From positions 21,901,138 through 21,965,137 of the forward strand of contig NC_087069.1 in NCBI RefSeq assembly GCF_963678635.1: a stretch of 64,000 nucleotides of DNA, read 5' to 3'. Within the stretch, counting starts at the first letter, position 1. Each line of letters starts with the position of its first letter. A model generated the notes under the pieces. It saw nothing but the letters and a program-made list of their open reading frames with translations, was not told where the DNA came from and made no database searches. Positions 1-11,819 of this stretch are shown one piece after another. A program made the position numbers and the translations under genes. This DNA comes from Symsagittifera roscoffensis (Eukaryota; Xenacoelomorpha; Acoela; Convolutidae).

Positions 1-2178
1 CGAGATTTTAATATGATTTCAAACTAAAGTGAAACGGAACTAGATCTCCCCATTTTAAAAAACCTGATTTTCGATGTTGTTTTTTAGCTGAATAGTCAAC
101 CATTTTGTATAAATCACATAAGAGACTAAAGAAGCTTAAGAAAACCGTTTCTAGGAAAACGGTTCAAAATGCCTGACGAATCCAGTTTGTATTGTATATC
201 TGAAGCGGCAGTGCTTTAATTGACTACATATTAGTCGCCTGCCCCATCTACGTTATCGATTAAAACACCATCCCTTTTGATTTTGGTTTACAGGGCGTTT
301 TTTCTTCAAATGGCATAGATATTTAGGTCATTTCTCTCTCAAAATTGAATCAGCGTCTAGAATATCCTCAGTTGAAATTTCATTTAATTTAAAACAAGCT
401 GGTTTCTGCAAGACATACGCCTAGGTGAATTTTATCTAATCATCTGAAAAAGGTAACATCGTTTAAATGCAAATTTGAAAACAAGGTTTGTAAAGTGGTT
501 GTGACTTTTAGATGTCTTAGAGACTTTTTGTTTCGCTGAGTATTTTTAGATTTAAGTGAGTTGAAATTAAAGAAGACATAATTAAAAGTTAAATTGATTT
601 TTTTCTTTTTTCGAGACTTGAGCATGACTTCAAGCACCGTGAAACAGATCAAGATTTCCCCATTGAGAAAAAAAGTTGATTTTTTGAAATTTTTTTTGGC
701 TGACTATTCAATCAACTGCAAAATTCACGTAACAAATTAAAGAAGCCTAAGAAACTGCTTCTAAGAAAATGGTAAAAATATGCTCGACCGATCCAGCTTG
801 TATTGGATATCTGAACTGGCATTGCAATGTTCGAGTATGATTTCAAGCTAATGTGAAACAGTGCATGGTCTCCCCATTTGAGGAAACCAGATTTTTTGAT
901 AATGTTTTTCGGCTGAATAGTCAATCAACTGTAAAAATCACGAAAGAAATTAAAGAAGCCTAAGAAACTGTTTCAAAGAAAACGGTAAGAATATGCTCGA
1001 CCGATCCCTATTACATTGAATATCTGAACTGGCATACTGTCATTGCATTGTTCGACTACATATAAGTCGTTTGCCTCATCAACGTTGTTGATTAAAAGAC
1101 AGACAGTTTAATTTTGATTTACTGGGCGTTTTTCCTTGAAATGGCCAAGAACTTTAAGGTCATTTTTTTTCTCCAACGTGAATCAGCGTCTACAATATCC
1201 TCATTTTTTTGTTCAAAGAGCTCGAAAAAAAAAGAGATTTCTTCAAGTTATACGAGTAGGTGGATCCTATCTAATCATCTGATAGGAGTAAAATTGTATA
1301 TATGTATTTTTTGAAACAAGCTTTGTTAAATGATTGTGAAATTTAGATGTGTTAGAGACTTTTTGTTTGGCTGAGAAGTTTAAGATTTAAGTGAATTAGT
1401 TTCGTTGGAACCAGGTTTCGTTGGAACCATTCGTTGGAATTTTTTTTATTTTATTCGTTTTTCGAGACTTGAGTATGATTTCAAGCTAATGTGAAACAGA
1501 GCAGGATCTCCTAATATAAAAAACCTGATTTTTTGAAATTTTTTTCAGCTGAATAGTCAATCAACTGTAAAAATCACGCAAGAAAATAAAGAAGCCTAAG
1601 AAAATATTTCTAAGAAAACGGTAAAAATATGCTCGACCGATCCAGCTTGTATTGGATATCTGAGCTGCCATTGCAATATTCGACTACATATTAGTCGCTT
1701 GCTTCATCCCCGTAGTTGATTAAAAGACAGTCCGTTTTTTTTCATTTGCTGCGCGGTTTTCCTTGAAATGGTCGAGAACTTTTAGCTCATTTCTTTCTCC
1801 AACATAAATCTGCGTTTACGATATCCTCAGTTGAATATTTAATTGTTTTGTAAAAAAATATGGTTTCTTCAAGACATACGCATATGGGGATTTTATCTAA
1901 CTATCAGATAGAACTAACATTGTATATATGTATATTTTAAAACAAGGTTTGTAAAATGATTGTGAAACTTAGATGTGTTAGAGACTTTTTGATTGGCTGA
2001 GAAATTTCAGATTTAAGTGAATTAATTTCTATGGATCCATGTTAAAAAGTTTTTTTTTGAATTTTTTTTCATTTTTCGAGTCTTTAGTTTGATTTAACGC
2101 TAATGTGAAGCGGAGCTAGATCTCTCTATTTTGAGACACCTGATTTTTGATATTTTTTAAGCTGATTGTTCAATCAAT
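1..2178. repeat. Degenerate tandem-repeat array, left part
   Basis: Diverged copies of a roughly 0.6-kb unit follow one another in the same orientation. The anchor around GATTTCAAGCTAATGTGAAAC recurs near 15, 628, 839, 1468 and 2091. Each unit carries an AACCGTTT...AAAACGGTT dyad, then a CGACTACATATTAGTCG dyad, then a block like CAGCGTCTACGATATCCTCAG. No reading frame is kept between units, so this looks like non-coding satellite-like DNA. The array continues after the LTR element at 23548. Confidence 0.85.
2175..2178. repeat. Target-site duplication of the LTR element, left copy (CAAT)
   Basis: CAAT directly precedes the TG of the 5' LTR and recurs directly after the CA of the 3' LTR at 23544-23547. 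Other array units read CAATCAACTGTAAAA at this place, so the uninterrupted site can be inferred, and the four bases are duplicated. Confidence 0.8.
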
Positions 2179-2559
2179 TGGAACCAGATCTAAACTAGAA
2201 CTTATTAATGGATATTATTTTGATATTTTATATCTATAAAACATTGAATACTAACCAATTATACTCCATCAAACTAATAACCCACTTATTTGTATGTGCT
2301 GAAACTACTTGTAGTTTCAGCACCAGAGCAATTTGAATTAAACTTAGAAAACAGTTGTTCCCATTCTGGAAAGTAACTCGCATAAACCGGTGTACTCTAG
2401 ATCTATTGAGACTAGGACATATATGAAAAAGATTTTGATTGGTATTAGACTAAGAAGTTGCACGAACCTATCCGGTCCGAAACAAAGATAGCGTGACGAG
2501 CAGACGGTGTACCTTAACTGAAATTACTCTATGTCTTTACCAAATAACATATAAAATCA
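2179..2559 (+). repeat. 5' LTR (381 bp)
   Basis: Aligns along its length with 23171-23543, with scattered substitutions and small indels. It begins TGGAACCAGAT and ends ATAAAATCA. It shares with the 3' LTR the blocks AAAACATTGAATACTAAC, CTAGATCTATTGAGACTAGG and ACCAAATAACATATAAA, plus a perfect palindrome. Confidence 0.9.
2296..2323. repeat. Perfect 13-bp-arm palindrome inside the 5' LTR
   Basis: Arms GTGCTGAAACTAC and GTAGTTTCAGCAC are separated by only TT. The identical structure is in the 3' LTR at 23288-23315 although neighbouring bases have diverged. It could be a hairpin in the transcript or a dyad protein-binding site. Confidence 0.85.
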
Positions 2560-2561
2560 TC

Positions 2562-2579
2562 TGGTGCGACCAAAATCTC
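2562..2579 (+). promoter_or_regulatory. Candidate primer-binding site
   Basis: Two bases after the LTR end the sequence reads TGGTGCGACCAAAATCTC. TGG complements the CCA end of a tRNA, and the place just downstream of the LTR is right for a minus-strand primer site. I could not assign the tRNA. The two-base gap is common in gypsy-like elements. Confidence 0.5.
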
Positions 2580-4309
2580 GAACAAGGCCTTAACCAATTT
2601 AGATTAGAAACATTAACCAGAACCCTAGATTGGAATTAGACAAATACAACATTTTTAAAAAAGATATATGACAAAAATTTAGTGGAAATGTCTCTACGAC
2701 TCAATAGATCAGAGCCAATTTTCCGATCAAAACGTGAACTACCCGGTATTGGAAGAAGACCTCGGACAAGAGACGACGTACGACTAGGAAGAAATCTACC
2801 AAACGATTTCATGATTGTTCGACAAAAACCAGATCAAACTTTTATATTTAGAATACTTCCAGCAGTAAATTTAAGTTTTGATATACTGACATAAAATTTT
2901 GAAGAAACATCTTCAATAACCTTTCATGGCGCTAAACCTACTAAATGAAACAATAACGACCGCCGATAAAAACAACACTGGTCGTTCTCCTTGAAAAACC
3001 TGCAGTAAATTGAAGAAACATCTTGAAAAAAAAAATTTTGATTATAAAAGTACAAAAATTACTCAGTATAAAGCATGAATTGTTAGTATATATAAACCAT
3101 TCCTTCATCCCAGCTTCATCACAAAAAACATAACAGCGTATCTCAAAAACTAACGAACATCAAAACTAAAAACTTAACGTCTTAACTTAATTTTCAATCA
3201 AGAAACTATCAAGGCTTATCCTTCTTTTCACTTAAATTAACTTCATTTAAAATAGCAGATCATCAAGGCTTCCCTTGGATCTTTAAATTAAATTCAACTA
3301 AATCTAAGTTTCTGATCATCAAGGCTTGTCGTTGGATCACATAGAACATTTTTGTTTTCCGACTCCCATATTAATAAGTGTTCTACGACCTCAAACGTCG
3401 ATTCACTGCCCAACCTTTTTTAAAGACCCAGAATTAACAGAAACTTTTCAAATAGCTAACCATTCTAATTAACTTGGGTTACTCATCCTTCACTTGATAC
3501 CCTTCCTTCTAAATGAGCTAGGCTAAAACACTTAAACTTAGTCAGTCATAAAACAGTATCTAACGAACTAATTGCGTTCAAATTATACCTGAACCTTGTG
3601 GGTCGATTTACTATTCTCCAACCCTTGATCACAAATATTAAGCCCAAAGTATGATTAGGTAAGTCTATTTTAACTTAGATTTATTCACGAGAAAAAAATC
3701 ATTCTGACGAAACGAAATTTTCTCTCCAACCCGACAAATACGCCCCAAGTTAAGCTAACCACAAAATCGTAAGAACTAACAGTTTAAGACGCTAGAAATT
3801 AACCCCAATAATGCATCCATTATCCTAAACCTTATGTCAAGAGAAAAATTAGGAAACAAACAAACAATTATATTACACAACTGTATAATTAACGACGAAA
3901 ATTACGACCTCGTAATCACAGCACACTGACCATCAATGGGATACATAAGAACAAAAAGACAAAGAAAGGGACTTATTAACAAACAAAAGCAAAATATTAA
4001 GAAACAATTTCAAAACGAAGAAACGCAGTCTCAGAATCAGAAACAAGCGCAATACAAGAGCTCCACAATTTAAAACACTCAATAAAAAAAAACATCAAAT
4101 TGACGACCAAACATGCTTTTCTGACTCAGAAACCACGTCACCAGCATCAATAAAATGAAATCGTAGAATAAAAAATCATACACAAACAAACCAATACATC
4201 TATACAATTCGAATCAACCAAGAAAACACATTGAAAATTACTCGCTAACAGTGATACAACACGAAAATGATTCGAAATGAAGAAAACCTAGAAGTTTCAA
4301 CACTCCCAT
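2580..4309 (+). other. Long leader of the LTR element, mostly without ORFs
   Basis: About 1.7 kb between the primer site and the first coding-like stretch. It contains a TATATATAAA box (3087-3096) and three copies of ATCAAGGCTT at 3208, 3262 and 3318, spaced 54 and 56 bp; the last two extend to CTTGGATC and GTTGGATC. A 70-codon ORF at 2682-2894 has no recognisable features. The rest is A/T-rich and stop-rich in all frames. Confidence 0.55.
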
Positions 4310-5165
4310 TTTTAATACATCCACAAGCTGAAGCTCGAGGACAGGTACAATTTTCCCGAAATTTATTCATAAGTTATTCGAAAAAGAAGTGATTGCTCAA
4401 AAGAATTTCCCGATGTAAAATTAAAAAGACCACTTCTTGACCACTATCTCAAAAGCATATGCAGTCTCACATCACAATATGGAATCTACACAATAGAAGT
4501 CAGTTCACCAAATGCATTTCATGACAAATATCTCATTCAAACTGATGACGTAGATATTGACTTTTAAAAGTTTTTACAAAAAACATAAAATAAGACAACA
4601 TCAAAACTCACAAAGAGTAAATTCAATATTCACAGACAATGTTTTTTCAATTATCTATAGCTATTTAACTATATTAGAATTGAAAGAACCTCAATGCCAT
4701 TCACCAACTCAAAAATCTCGACATACAACCGTACGCAAAGAAATACAAAATTTTCAACTTTTTTAATAGCAATCAGTGAAAATCTAACTAGTAACGAAAT
4801 AACACAACACGTTAAACACGATTTACAAAAAATCTTAGCATGGTTCATAATCGATTATTTTGTTCATAATATTGATCTTATCGCAAGAAAAAAATTTTAG
4901 ACCACAAAATAAAGATAACGAAACCATATTAGCAGAACAAACAGATTATGTTTGGGACCCTGAATGGTCTCATGAATCATTTAATGGTATACCATCAGAT
5001 AAATCAAGCCAAGCATTAAACACAATCTCTATTCACAAAGATTATGTTAAATTATACCCACTTCAAAGTGACGCAACACCTTTAAACTATAGTTTATTCT
5101 TTCCTGAAAGAGCAGGAAAAAATAATCTAAGCTCTATTTTCATAGATCAAGACAACTTGAAGTGA
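4310..5165 (+). pseudogene. Unrecognised 5' ORF of the LTR element, upstream of gag
   Basis: Coding-like stretches in shifting frames run from about 4310, and the longest open piece is 4860-5165 (101 codons, with a motif DYVWDPEWSHESFNG). They are separated by stops at 4565 and 4897 and by frame changes. I recognise no family. It lies well before the capsid-like part of gag and is separated from it by Gln/Asn/Thr-rich sequence, so it could be an N-terminal gag extension or an additional gene. Confidence 0.4.
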
Positions 5166-5804
5166 ACAAGAAACCTTACACAACAAGATATACAAACACC
5201 ATAACCTTTCGTAAATGAAGAAATAGTTGAAACAATAACAAAAACTGAAGCACAACAAAGCATTCCACCTATTCATCCCAATTTTACAACTCCAAAACCA
5301 AAAAACCCAACGTTACAACAAACATTTATACAATCCACGGTAAAACCGTCTGTTGCTCAAAAATATTCACAAATGGATTACCAAACGTTTCGACCAGTAA
5401 CAAAACCATCATATAAACAAAAAACATCACAAAGAAATAATTTCGCAGAACATAATTATAATTATGTGAATAGATCAAAACAACAAATCATTCTAATATG
5501 AATACTCAGAACTACTCGTATTCACAAAGTCAAAATATAACACAACCAATTTCGAACTCAGTAAATTTTATTGATTAACAACGATCTTCACAAGATCAGT
5601 GTAAAAATTACCCATATTTTCTACAAAATAAAAATAATACAAACTAATACCATACTAGAAATCAATCGCCTTATTATACAGCTAATTTTTTTGCTTCAGA
5701 TGATGAGGAATATTATAATCAAAATCATCAATGGTTTTGTTTAAGCCAAAGACCTCATTCTTACAGTATTGATCAACCAGATATTTTCGAACCATAAACA
5801 TTAG
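5166..5804 (+). other. Low-complexity A-rich stretch between 5' ORF and gag
   Basis: Short frames rich in Gln, Asn, Thr, Pro and Tyr are interrupted by stops. It looks like a decayed, poorly conserved linker of the gag precursor rather than a domain. Confidence 0.35.
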
Positions 5805-7097
5805 ATGAACAAATACGACAACCTAGAAATAATCCAACATCATCCAATAATCCAAACCCAAAACCCAGTCAAAACACAATCTTACCAAACAACTCAAATG
5901 CAAAATCCCACTGATATTTTTTTACAACAACATCAGATAACAAAAAATCAACTTACAAACTTTTCTGAAATACCAAATGCCGCAAAATCACATGACTACA
6001 AATGACTATGAATCCATACCTAATGAGTCCATCAATATTATCGAATAAGCCAATAATGGTATTTACAGGTACATATCCTGAATACTGCATAGAAGATTAT
6101 CTAAATGCAGTGACAGCAAATTTAATTTTAAATATAGGACCTGAACCAGTAAATACGCCGCTTCATCAAAATTAAATACATAGACGCAGAGCTTTAATCC
6201 CAATCACACTTGACTGCGCAGCCCAAAAATGGTTTTCAGTTTTACGAAAGAAAAAAAAACAGATTGTAAAATTTTCACACAAGAATTCTCAAAAACGTTT
6301 GATTCTGAAAGAAACAATCAACATCAAAGAGATTTATGCAATGAAATTCGTAGACTACCAAATGAAACAATTAAACAACTTGCAATAAGAATTGAAACAT
6401 TAGTCCGAAAAGCATATTCACTCAATACCCATGATTAAAAAATACAAAGATGGCAGAAATCTTAATGATGACTCTAACACTTCAATTACGAAAAATAGCA
6501 ATAAAAAAGAGAGCATCACATCCTTCCTCAACCCGAGAACCAGATTTAGACTTTAGGAAACTAGTAGATAAACGAGAACAAGCAGAAATCACTATAAAAT
6601 TGGAAGAAACGGAAGCCTAAAACTACAATATGTCAACAATATCCAAACCACTACTTCACAAATAAACAATGTGACAATATGACTCCGAGACAGAAATATC
6701 TAAAAAAATCACTGAAATTTTAAACACCTACGAGAAAAACCCAAATTTGAAAGGTAAACCATCCTTTAAAAAATGGTGTAATTATTGCCGAAGATACGGA
6801 CACAGCATTGCCGAATGCAGACAAAAACAACAAGACAACCAAAATAAATCACAAAGTATAGAGAACCAAATAAATCATTTCATCAGTCCATGGACAGAAA
6901 ATCAAGTTATAACAACAGACAAAGAAACCACTCTCAACCACCTCATAGAAATAAAACACGTTAGCAAAATTCACAACAAAATTATAGAAGTAGTACACAT
7001 AAACATCAAAGGCAAATCAATCAGGCACAAACAACTGAAGAAACTCAATCATACCTCCCTTGTTTTGATAATATCGAAATCACAGAAGTGCAATTAA
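5805..7097 (+). pseudogene. gag: gag: capsid-like region and CCHC zinc knuckle
   Basis: A Gln-rich N-terminal part (5805-6005) is followed by a capsid-like region around 6030-6620. It has the gypsy-type run FTGTYPEYCIEDYLNAV, then AAQKWFSVL, then RRLPNETIKQLAIRIETLV. The nucleocapsid knuckle CNYCRRYGHSIAEC (CX2CX4HX4C) lies at 6777-6818. Gag packages the element RNA and forms virus-like particles. The frame is broken by stops (for example near 6173, 6436 and 6618) and by a shift before the knuckle. The family assignment to Ty3/gypsy gag is firm; exact ends are not. Confidence 0.8.
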
Positions 7098-7390
7098 ACC
7101 AAATATATTACGAATCCACAGACAGTGAAAGTGACACAGACAGGGCAACTTCAATTAACATGATACATGTTGAAACTGACTACAAACCTATTATATACGA
7201 ACAACCAATACATTACCATATCTATCAAAATCTTGATCAATTCCTCTTAAATTATTATACTAGACCTATAAACAGGAACAAGACAATTGAAAAAACAGTA
7301 GAAGAAATAACAGAAGAAAAAACCACAGAATGTTCAAGCCCAAATAACATTTACCAAAATATAGCTAAAGAAACGCAATTACCAAAATAA
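7088..7390 (+). pseudogene. Acidic linker between gag knuckle and protease
   Basis: A 100-codon open stretch overlaps the end of the knuckle frame by a few bases, then runs to the protease. It is rich in Thr, Glu, Asp and Tyr (ESTDSESDTDRATS near its start). No known domain. By place it is the C-terminal gag tail or the N-terminus of pol, in a different frame from the knuckle, which could be decay or an original gag-pol frameshift. Confidence 0.45.
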
Positions 7391-7916
7391 AATATTTGGA
7401 CAATCCCATTCTTTTTAGAAAGACCAAAAATAACTTCAAACACCAGACCTTGAAATTGATTTTTCAATAGATTCCGGAGCGGAATCAAACATCATGAACA
7501 TCCCACTTGAAAGAAATAAAAGTTTTACATCCAAAATTAATACCCTTCAAATTAGTAAGCAGGCTAGCAACAGCACATGGATTAACCTTAACAAATTATG
7601 GAAAAATCAAACTTTTTCTTGTTCCCACTCGAACAATGGAACAGCTTGAACTTTTGAGCAAACCATTTAAACACAGTTTTATATCACAGATATGAAACAT
7701 AACATCATTGGAATACCATTTGTTACTAAATATATACCAACTATAAAAACCTTAAACAGTAGAATCCATATAGAACAAAACTACACAAGAATGAAAAACA
7801 CAGGTTCAACATTTCTTCAAAAAATCAACAAACAACAACCATTTTTTTTCCAATTCGTACCCCACATACAATCAGGAACGGAAACACCTGAAACCACTAG
7901 CCGGTTATATTTATAA
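7391..7916 (+). pseudogene. Retropepsin-like aspartic protease of pol
   Basis: The catalytic motif DSGA is at 7470-7481 within FSIDSGAESN, followed about 75 codons later by MKHNIIGIPFV, which resembles the ILG-type flap-distal motif. This protease cleaves the element's Gag and Pol. The frame shifts between 7500 and 7700. Identification rests on the DSGA motif and its place between gag and RT. Confidence 0.7.
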
Positions 7917-8388
7917 CTTCTCAATCAAACAAGTTCATCAAAACGATAAAGAACAAAATCAACATCTCTATATGTCTGACCTTGAATTCAGACCATTTCA
8001 TAAATTTTCCTTAGTAACAATGTCATCTATCAAATACATGATAAATTCGAACTCAGACATGATTTCTTTACAAGTAAATAACAATTCTCCATATAAAATA
8101 ACCCTTTTCGGTTATTGTGAAACTAACGCAACAATTTTGCCCACAAAGAAAGTAGCGTATAGAGTAAATACTTTTTTGCAACTATTAGATATATGTCAAT
8201 CAACAATTCTTGACGAAGAATTATCGAAAAATTTTATAATAAGCAATGAAAAGCGAAACACAGACTATTTCACAAAAACAACTTACTTTAAACCAACATT
8301 TCAAATATCAAAGTACACAGAAGAACAACAAAATTTTTTACTCACAGTTTTCACCACTAACAGAAAAAGAAGATGCACAATTAGCTGA
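7917..8388 (+). pseudogene. Pol spacer between protease and reverse transcriptase
   Basis: A 138-codon open stretch (7972-8388) without catalytic motifs joins protease to RT. It overlaps the next RT frame by more than 100 bases, and the real path changes frame near 8340-8370. It probably belongs to the N-terminal part of RT (tether region) that varies between gypsy elements. Confidence 0.5.
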
Positions 8389-9138
8389 TTTACTATTGAA
8401 GTACCCAAAAATTAATGCAACATCTAAATTTGATGTTGGAAAAGTAAATTCAACCTTACATTTATCTCTAAAACCTGGTGCAGTTTTCAAAAAACAACGA
8501 GCAAGTAAAGTCCCAATTCAATTACAAGATAAAGTTAACCGATTACTCGATATATTAGAACAATATGAAATCATTATCCCCAGTAAATAAAGAGGAACAG
8601 CCAAAAGGTAACATATTTATAAACCTTGTTATCATTTTAGCAAAAAAAAGAATCGTTGAAAGAAGTTCTAGATGCAAGATACCTCAATTCACTCATTGAT
8701 GACTCTAAATGTAATTGGCTTTATGAATCAATCCAATTAATTTTCACAAAAATAAACGGTAAATTTTTCACAACAGCAGATATGATTAGTGCATATGATC
8801 AAATGCGGTTAGACGAACAATCACGACGATTAACACAATTCGTTATTGAAAATCAGCAATAAGAATTCAATAGATTATTCTATGATGTTTCCATAGGATC
8901 AGCAGCATTCTCAGCATTCATGAGTAAAGCTTTCCGACCACTCATACTCAATAAAATTGCAAACACATATTTCAACAATGTTTTTATGCAATCACAAACA
9001 AAAGACAAAATGTCCATTGTCTTAAAAAAATATCATCAGATATATCTACACGAAAACATGAAAGCAGCCCCGGATAAATCACATTGTTTTCTAACACGTG
9101 TAAAATTTCTTGCATGTATAAAGAAAGAAACACTGTAA
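8246..9138 (+). pseudogene. Reverse transcriptase of the LTR element (catalytic box lost)
   Basis: Visible RT landmarks in order: LKPGAVFKKQRASKVP (fingers), EVLDARYLNSLIDDS, FFTTADMISAYDQMRL with the first catalytic Asp, then FYDVSIGSAAFSAFMSKAF. The usual YxDD box is TYFNNVFMQS at 8965-8994, so both catalytic aspartates are Asn. There are stops near 8588 and 8860. The enzyme copies element RNA to DNA; this copy cannot do so. Confidence 0.85.
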
Positions 9139-10210
9139 CTCCATTAAAAACTCGCATAGATGCAATCCAAAAACTTTAACCACCGTCCAATAAAAAGAAA
9201 ATACCAGAAGAATTTCTTGGAATGTTAAACTTCTTTATAAGTAAATACGTATATAAAATGCAGTTATACTTAAGACCATTCTACAACATTCTTAGACAAC
9301 AGAAAAAAACTTTGAATGGACAACAGAACATCAAACACGACTTGAAGAAATCAAAACTATTCTCACTGAAAAAAATATCAAACACTATTCCAGATCCAGA
9401 CCAACTATTTTATGCCATGTGCGACGCCTCTAACTTTGGCATCGGTGCAACATTATTACAATCTCATAACGGAATAAAAAAAATGAACCTCATTTCAGCA
9501 AATTCTAGACTATTCACACAAGCTGAACTTGTACTTCTACCGTTATGAGAGAATGCACAGCCATAATATATAAACTCACAGAATAAGATTTTTTAATACT
9601 TGGATCGAAACATCCAACAGTTTTTTTTACAGATCACAAACCCATAATTTTCCTTTTTACACAAAACTCAAACCCAAACCAGATAATTTATAGATTTCAA
9701 CTAATTTTAATGAAATTCCCAAACTTACACATGGTATGGACAGCAGGAAAAAACCTCGCACTACTCTTAGTTGAAAAACACCACCTGATTTATTAACAAG
9801 GAAAATAACAGTCGAAATACCACAAAGTATTAAGTTTTTTTCCTTGCAAAAGATAAAACTTCACCAAGATTACAACGCAAATATGCAGTAAAACTGATAT
9901 AGACCAATCACAGATTATTATTTTACAACATTTCCCACTATATTTAGATGTCATAACAATCACTACGAAGTAGATCTTTTAGAAAAATCTACATTTAAAC
10001 CAATACCATATTCATCATAGATTAAAAACAATACACATCAAAAACCAATCAAACAAAAACCATACAAAACACATCGATTCCCTTTAATAGAAAAAGAAAC
10101 CCTAACTGATAAAATTTTTTATCAGGCCCACCAAATGAAGACTCAAAATATAAAATAAACAAAGTCTTTAACATCCATGACCCTCTAGATACAATACCTC
10201 TATTAAAAAC
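9139..10210 (+). pseudogene. RNase H and connection region of pol
   Basis: The frame from 9222 leads into an RNase H-like start, FYAMCDASNFGIGATL (about 9406-9453), where the Asp of CDAS is the first catalytic residue. Further on, around 9560-9780, come the gypsy-typical pieces VFFTDHKPIIF and HMVWTAGKNLAL in alternating frames. RNase H removes the RNA strand after reverse transcription. The order RT-RNase H-integrase places the element in Ty3/gypsy. Stops and shifts are frequent after 9548. Confidence 0.75.
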
Positions 10211-10502
10211 AGAAATTTAAAATTTTTCCTCCCAATAACAAAAAAAAACACTCGAACAATTACAGAAACAGCTAAACCTTGTTCCAGTTATTAGACAATC
10301 AAAATCTTGGCACAAATATAAAACCAAACCATTTAAAGTCGATATCACCATTCTAGGAAATAAAACGCTTCTTAGAAATTTCAGAAAAATTAATAATACC
10401 TCTATCAACGAGAATACAGATAATTTAGGATACCAGACATCTAATCTCAAAGCACCCTGTCTACCCTCAAGTATGATGCTTTTAGCTTTTCATACTAATA
10501 CT
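10211..10502 (+). pseudogene. Integrase N-terminal zinc-binding segment, 5' piece, cut by the LINE
   Basis: The plus frame runs through VPVIRQSKSWHKYKT (about 10275) to LLAFHTN right at the LINE insertion. Taking out the LINE plus one target repeat brings this frame together with 14689, so that paired His upstream and the CNDCITC pair downstream line up as an HHCC zinc site. A minus-strand ORF at 10217-10450 is a shadow. Confidence 0.65.
10490..10502. repeat. LINE target-site duplication, left copy
   Basis: TCATACTAATACT, matching TCATAATAATACT at 14676-14688 in 12 of 13 bases. Confidence 0.75.
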
Positions 10503-10806
10503 AAATAAACTTGTAGCTTATACTAATTGTTGTGATAGCCTAATTGTAGTTATAAATTTATTAAATTGTTTTAAATGAAATGTGTTCGTGAACGGACTGG
10601 ACTGGACAGCCACAGTTGGAGTGGACTGGACACTCACAACACTTGACATCACTGGACGGACTGGGTTATTTGCGTTTACTTGGGTTACTGCAACAAAAAA
10701 TTGTCGCGAAAAGAATCGATCCATCAACCTCTGCATCGGCGTACACTGAGATCAGACCACCAGCCTACTAAAATCTTTACTGCACTATCTTATTACTCCA
10801 ACATCA
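10503..10806 (+). promoter_or_regulatory. LINE 5' UTR with clustered GGACTGGAC motifs
   Basis: Between 10590 and 10670 the motif GGACTGGAC and its variants occur several times, separated by short spacers. LINE 5' UTRs carry internal promoters; whether this cluster is part of one is inference. No ORF on the plus strand. Confidence 0.5.
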
Positions 10807-11681
10807 ATGGTCACATCAACAGACCACTCAACCGCTATTCAGAAGCAGTGCAATAAATCAAATTCACTCAACGATCAGAACTATTATCCGACAAATCCCG
10901 AACTGTTATCAATGGAACTTTGTGATCTTTCTCATTTGCTCATGAAGACTAAGAGGGGCAACCTGGAATGTTTGCTTCGCGAGGCTTTAGCTCAGTTAAA
11001 CCTAATGTACTACAAAGAACCGAGACAAACGGCACTTGACGAATCTTTGGGAGACATTTCTAGAAATCTGAAAAAATTGACATCACAAAAACCTATAGAT
11101 AAAACCACAGAAGTTCTGCCTGAAATTAAAAGTTCTCTTGCTTCAATTCCGAAGGAAATCTGTGGACTAAAAGGAATCAACGATGGAGTAGCGGACATTG
11201 TCACAAAGTCTTTTTTGCCCATCAACAGTTCAATCAAGTCCATCGAAATGGGACTTCAGCGAACCCCGAAACTGGAAATTAGACAAACAGACAAGGACGT
11301 ACAACAGCCGTTTGCAAGAACTGCTGAAAATACTGCACAGCAAAGGAGACGTGCAAATCCCTGCGCACTCCGCGTCCGTGGAATTGAGGAGAATACAGGT
11401 TCTGCTGATGAACAAATGCGCCACGATAAAGCTGAAATCGACAAAATCTTCTCTTTTCTTGGAGTTGCATGCAAGTTCATGGTAATGCGAGAAGAACCGA
11501 CCGAGGACAAAGAGCTCTCTTCATTGTTATTGGACTAGTGTGGCACACACGTCTAATACTATCATCGACTGGGAAACTTAAAGATTTCGGAAAATCGGTG
11601 TTCATTAGCCGCGATTTGTCTTCGGACGAAATTGAAACAGAGGAACAATCCCTGCGAGTACGTTACAACTTGATAAATTAA
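10807..11681 (+). pseudogene. LINE ORF1 (nucleic-acid-binding protein), frameshifted
   Basis: Open for 243 codons from ATG 10807. The N-terminal half is helical and polar. It then has LRVRGIEENTGSADEQMRHD and EIDKIFSFLGV, which resemble the RRM-like ORF1 of CR1/Jockey elements. The frame shifts near 11500, and the C-terminal part continues at about 11540-11681 with VFISRDLSSDEIETEEQ, a typical end of this domain. ORF1 protein binds element RNA and acts as a chaperone. Confidence 0.7.
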
Positions 11682-11819
11682 AAACTTTACGGAAAAACGC
11701 AACTGCGGCTCCGTCATTTGAAACTACAAGTGAAACATAACCAAGGACAATGGACGGATTACCTGGCAGAAACTACTGACTACTTGAACGTAAAACGAGC
11801 AACCTACCTAAGAGGAACA
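11682..11819 (+). other. LINE spacer between ORF1 and ORF2
   Basis: About 140 bases in short interrupted frames, no motif. ORF2 probably starts near its end. Confidence 0.4.

Noticed and set aside
2682-2894. 70-codon Arg-rich ORF in the LTR leader
   Set aside because: No motif, no support from neighbours; kept only as a remark in the leader.
10217-10736. Minus-strand ORFs across the LINE's left edge
   Set aside because: Shadows: one antisense to integrase, one to the LINE 5' UTR repeats.
11010-11510. Several overlapping minus and plus ORFs inside LINE ORF1
   Set aside because: Other-frame shadows of the 10807-11538 ORF, which carries the recognisable motifs.
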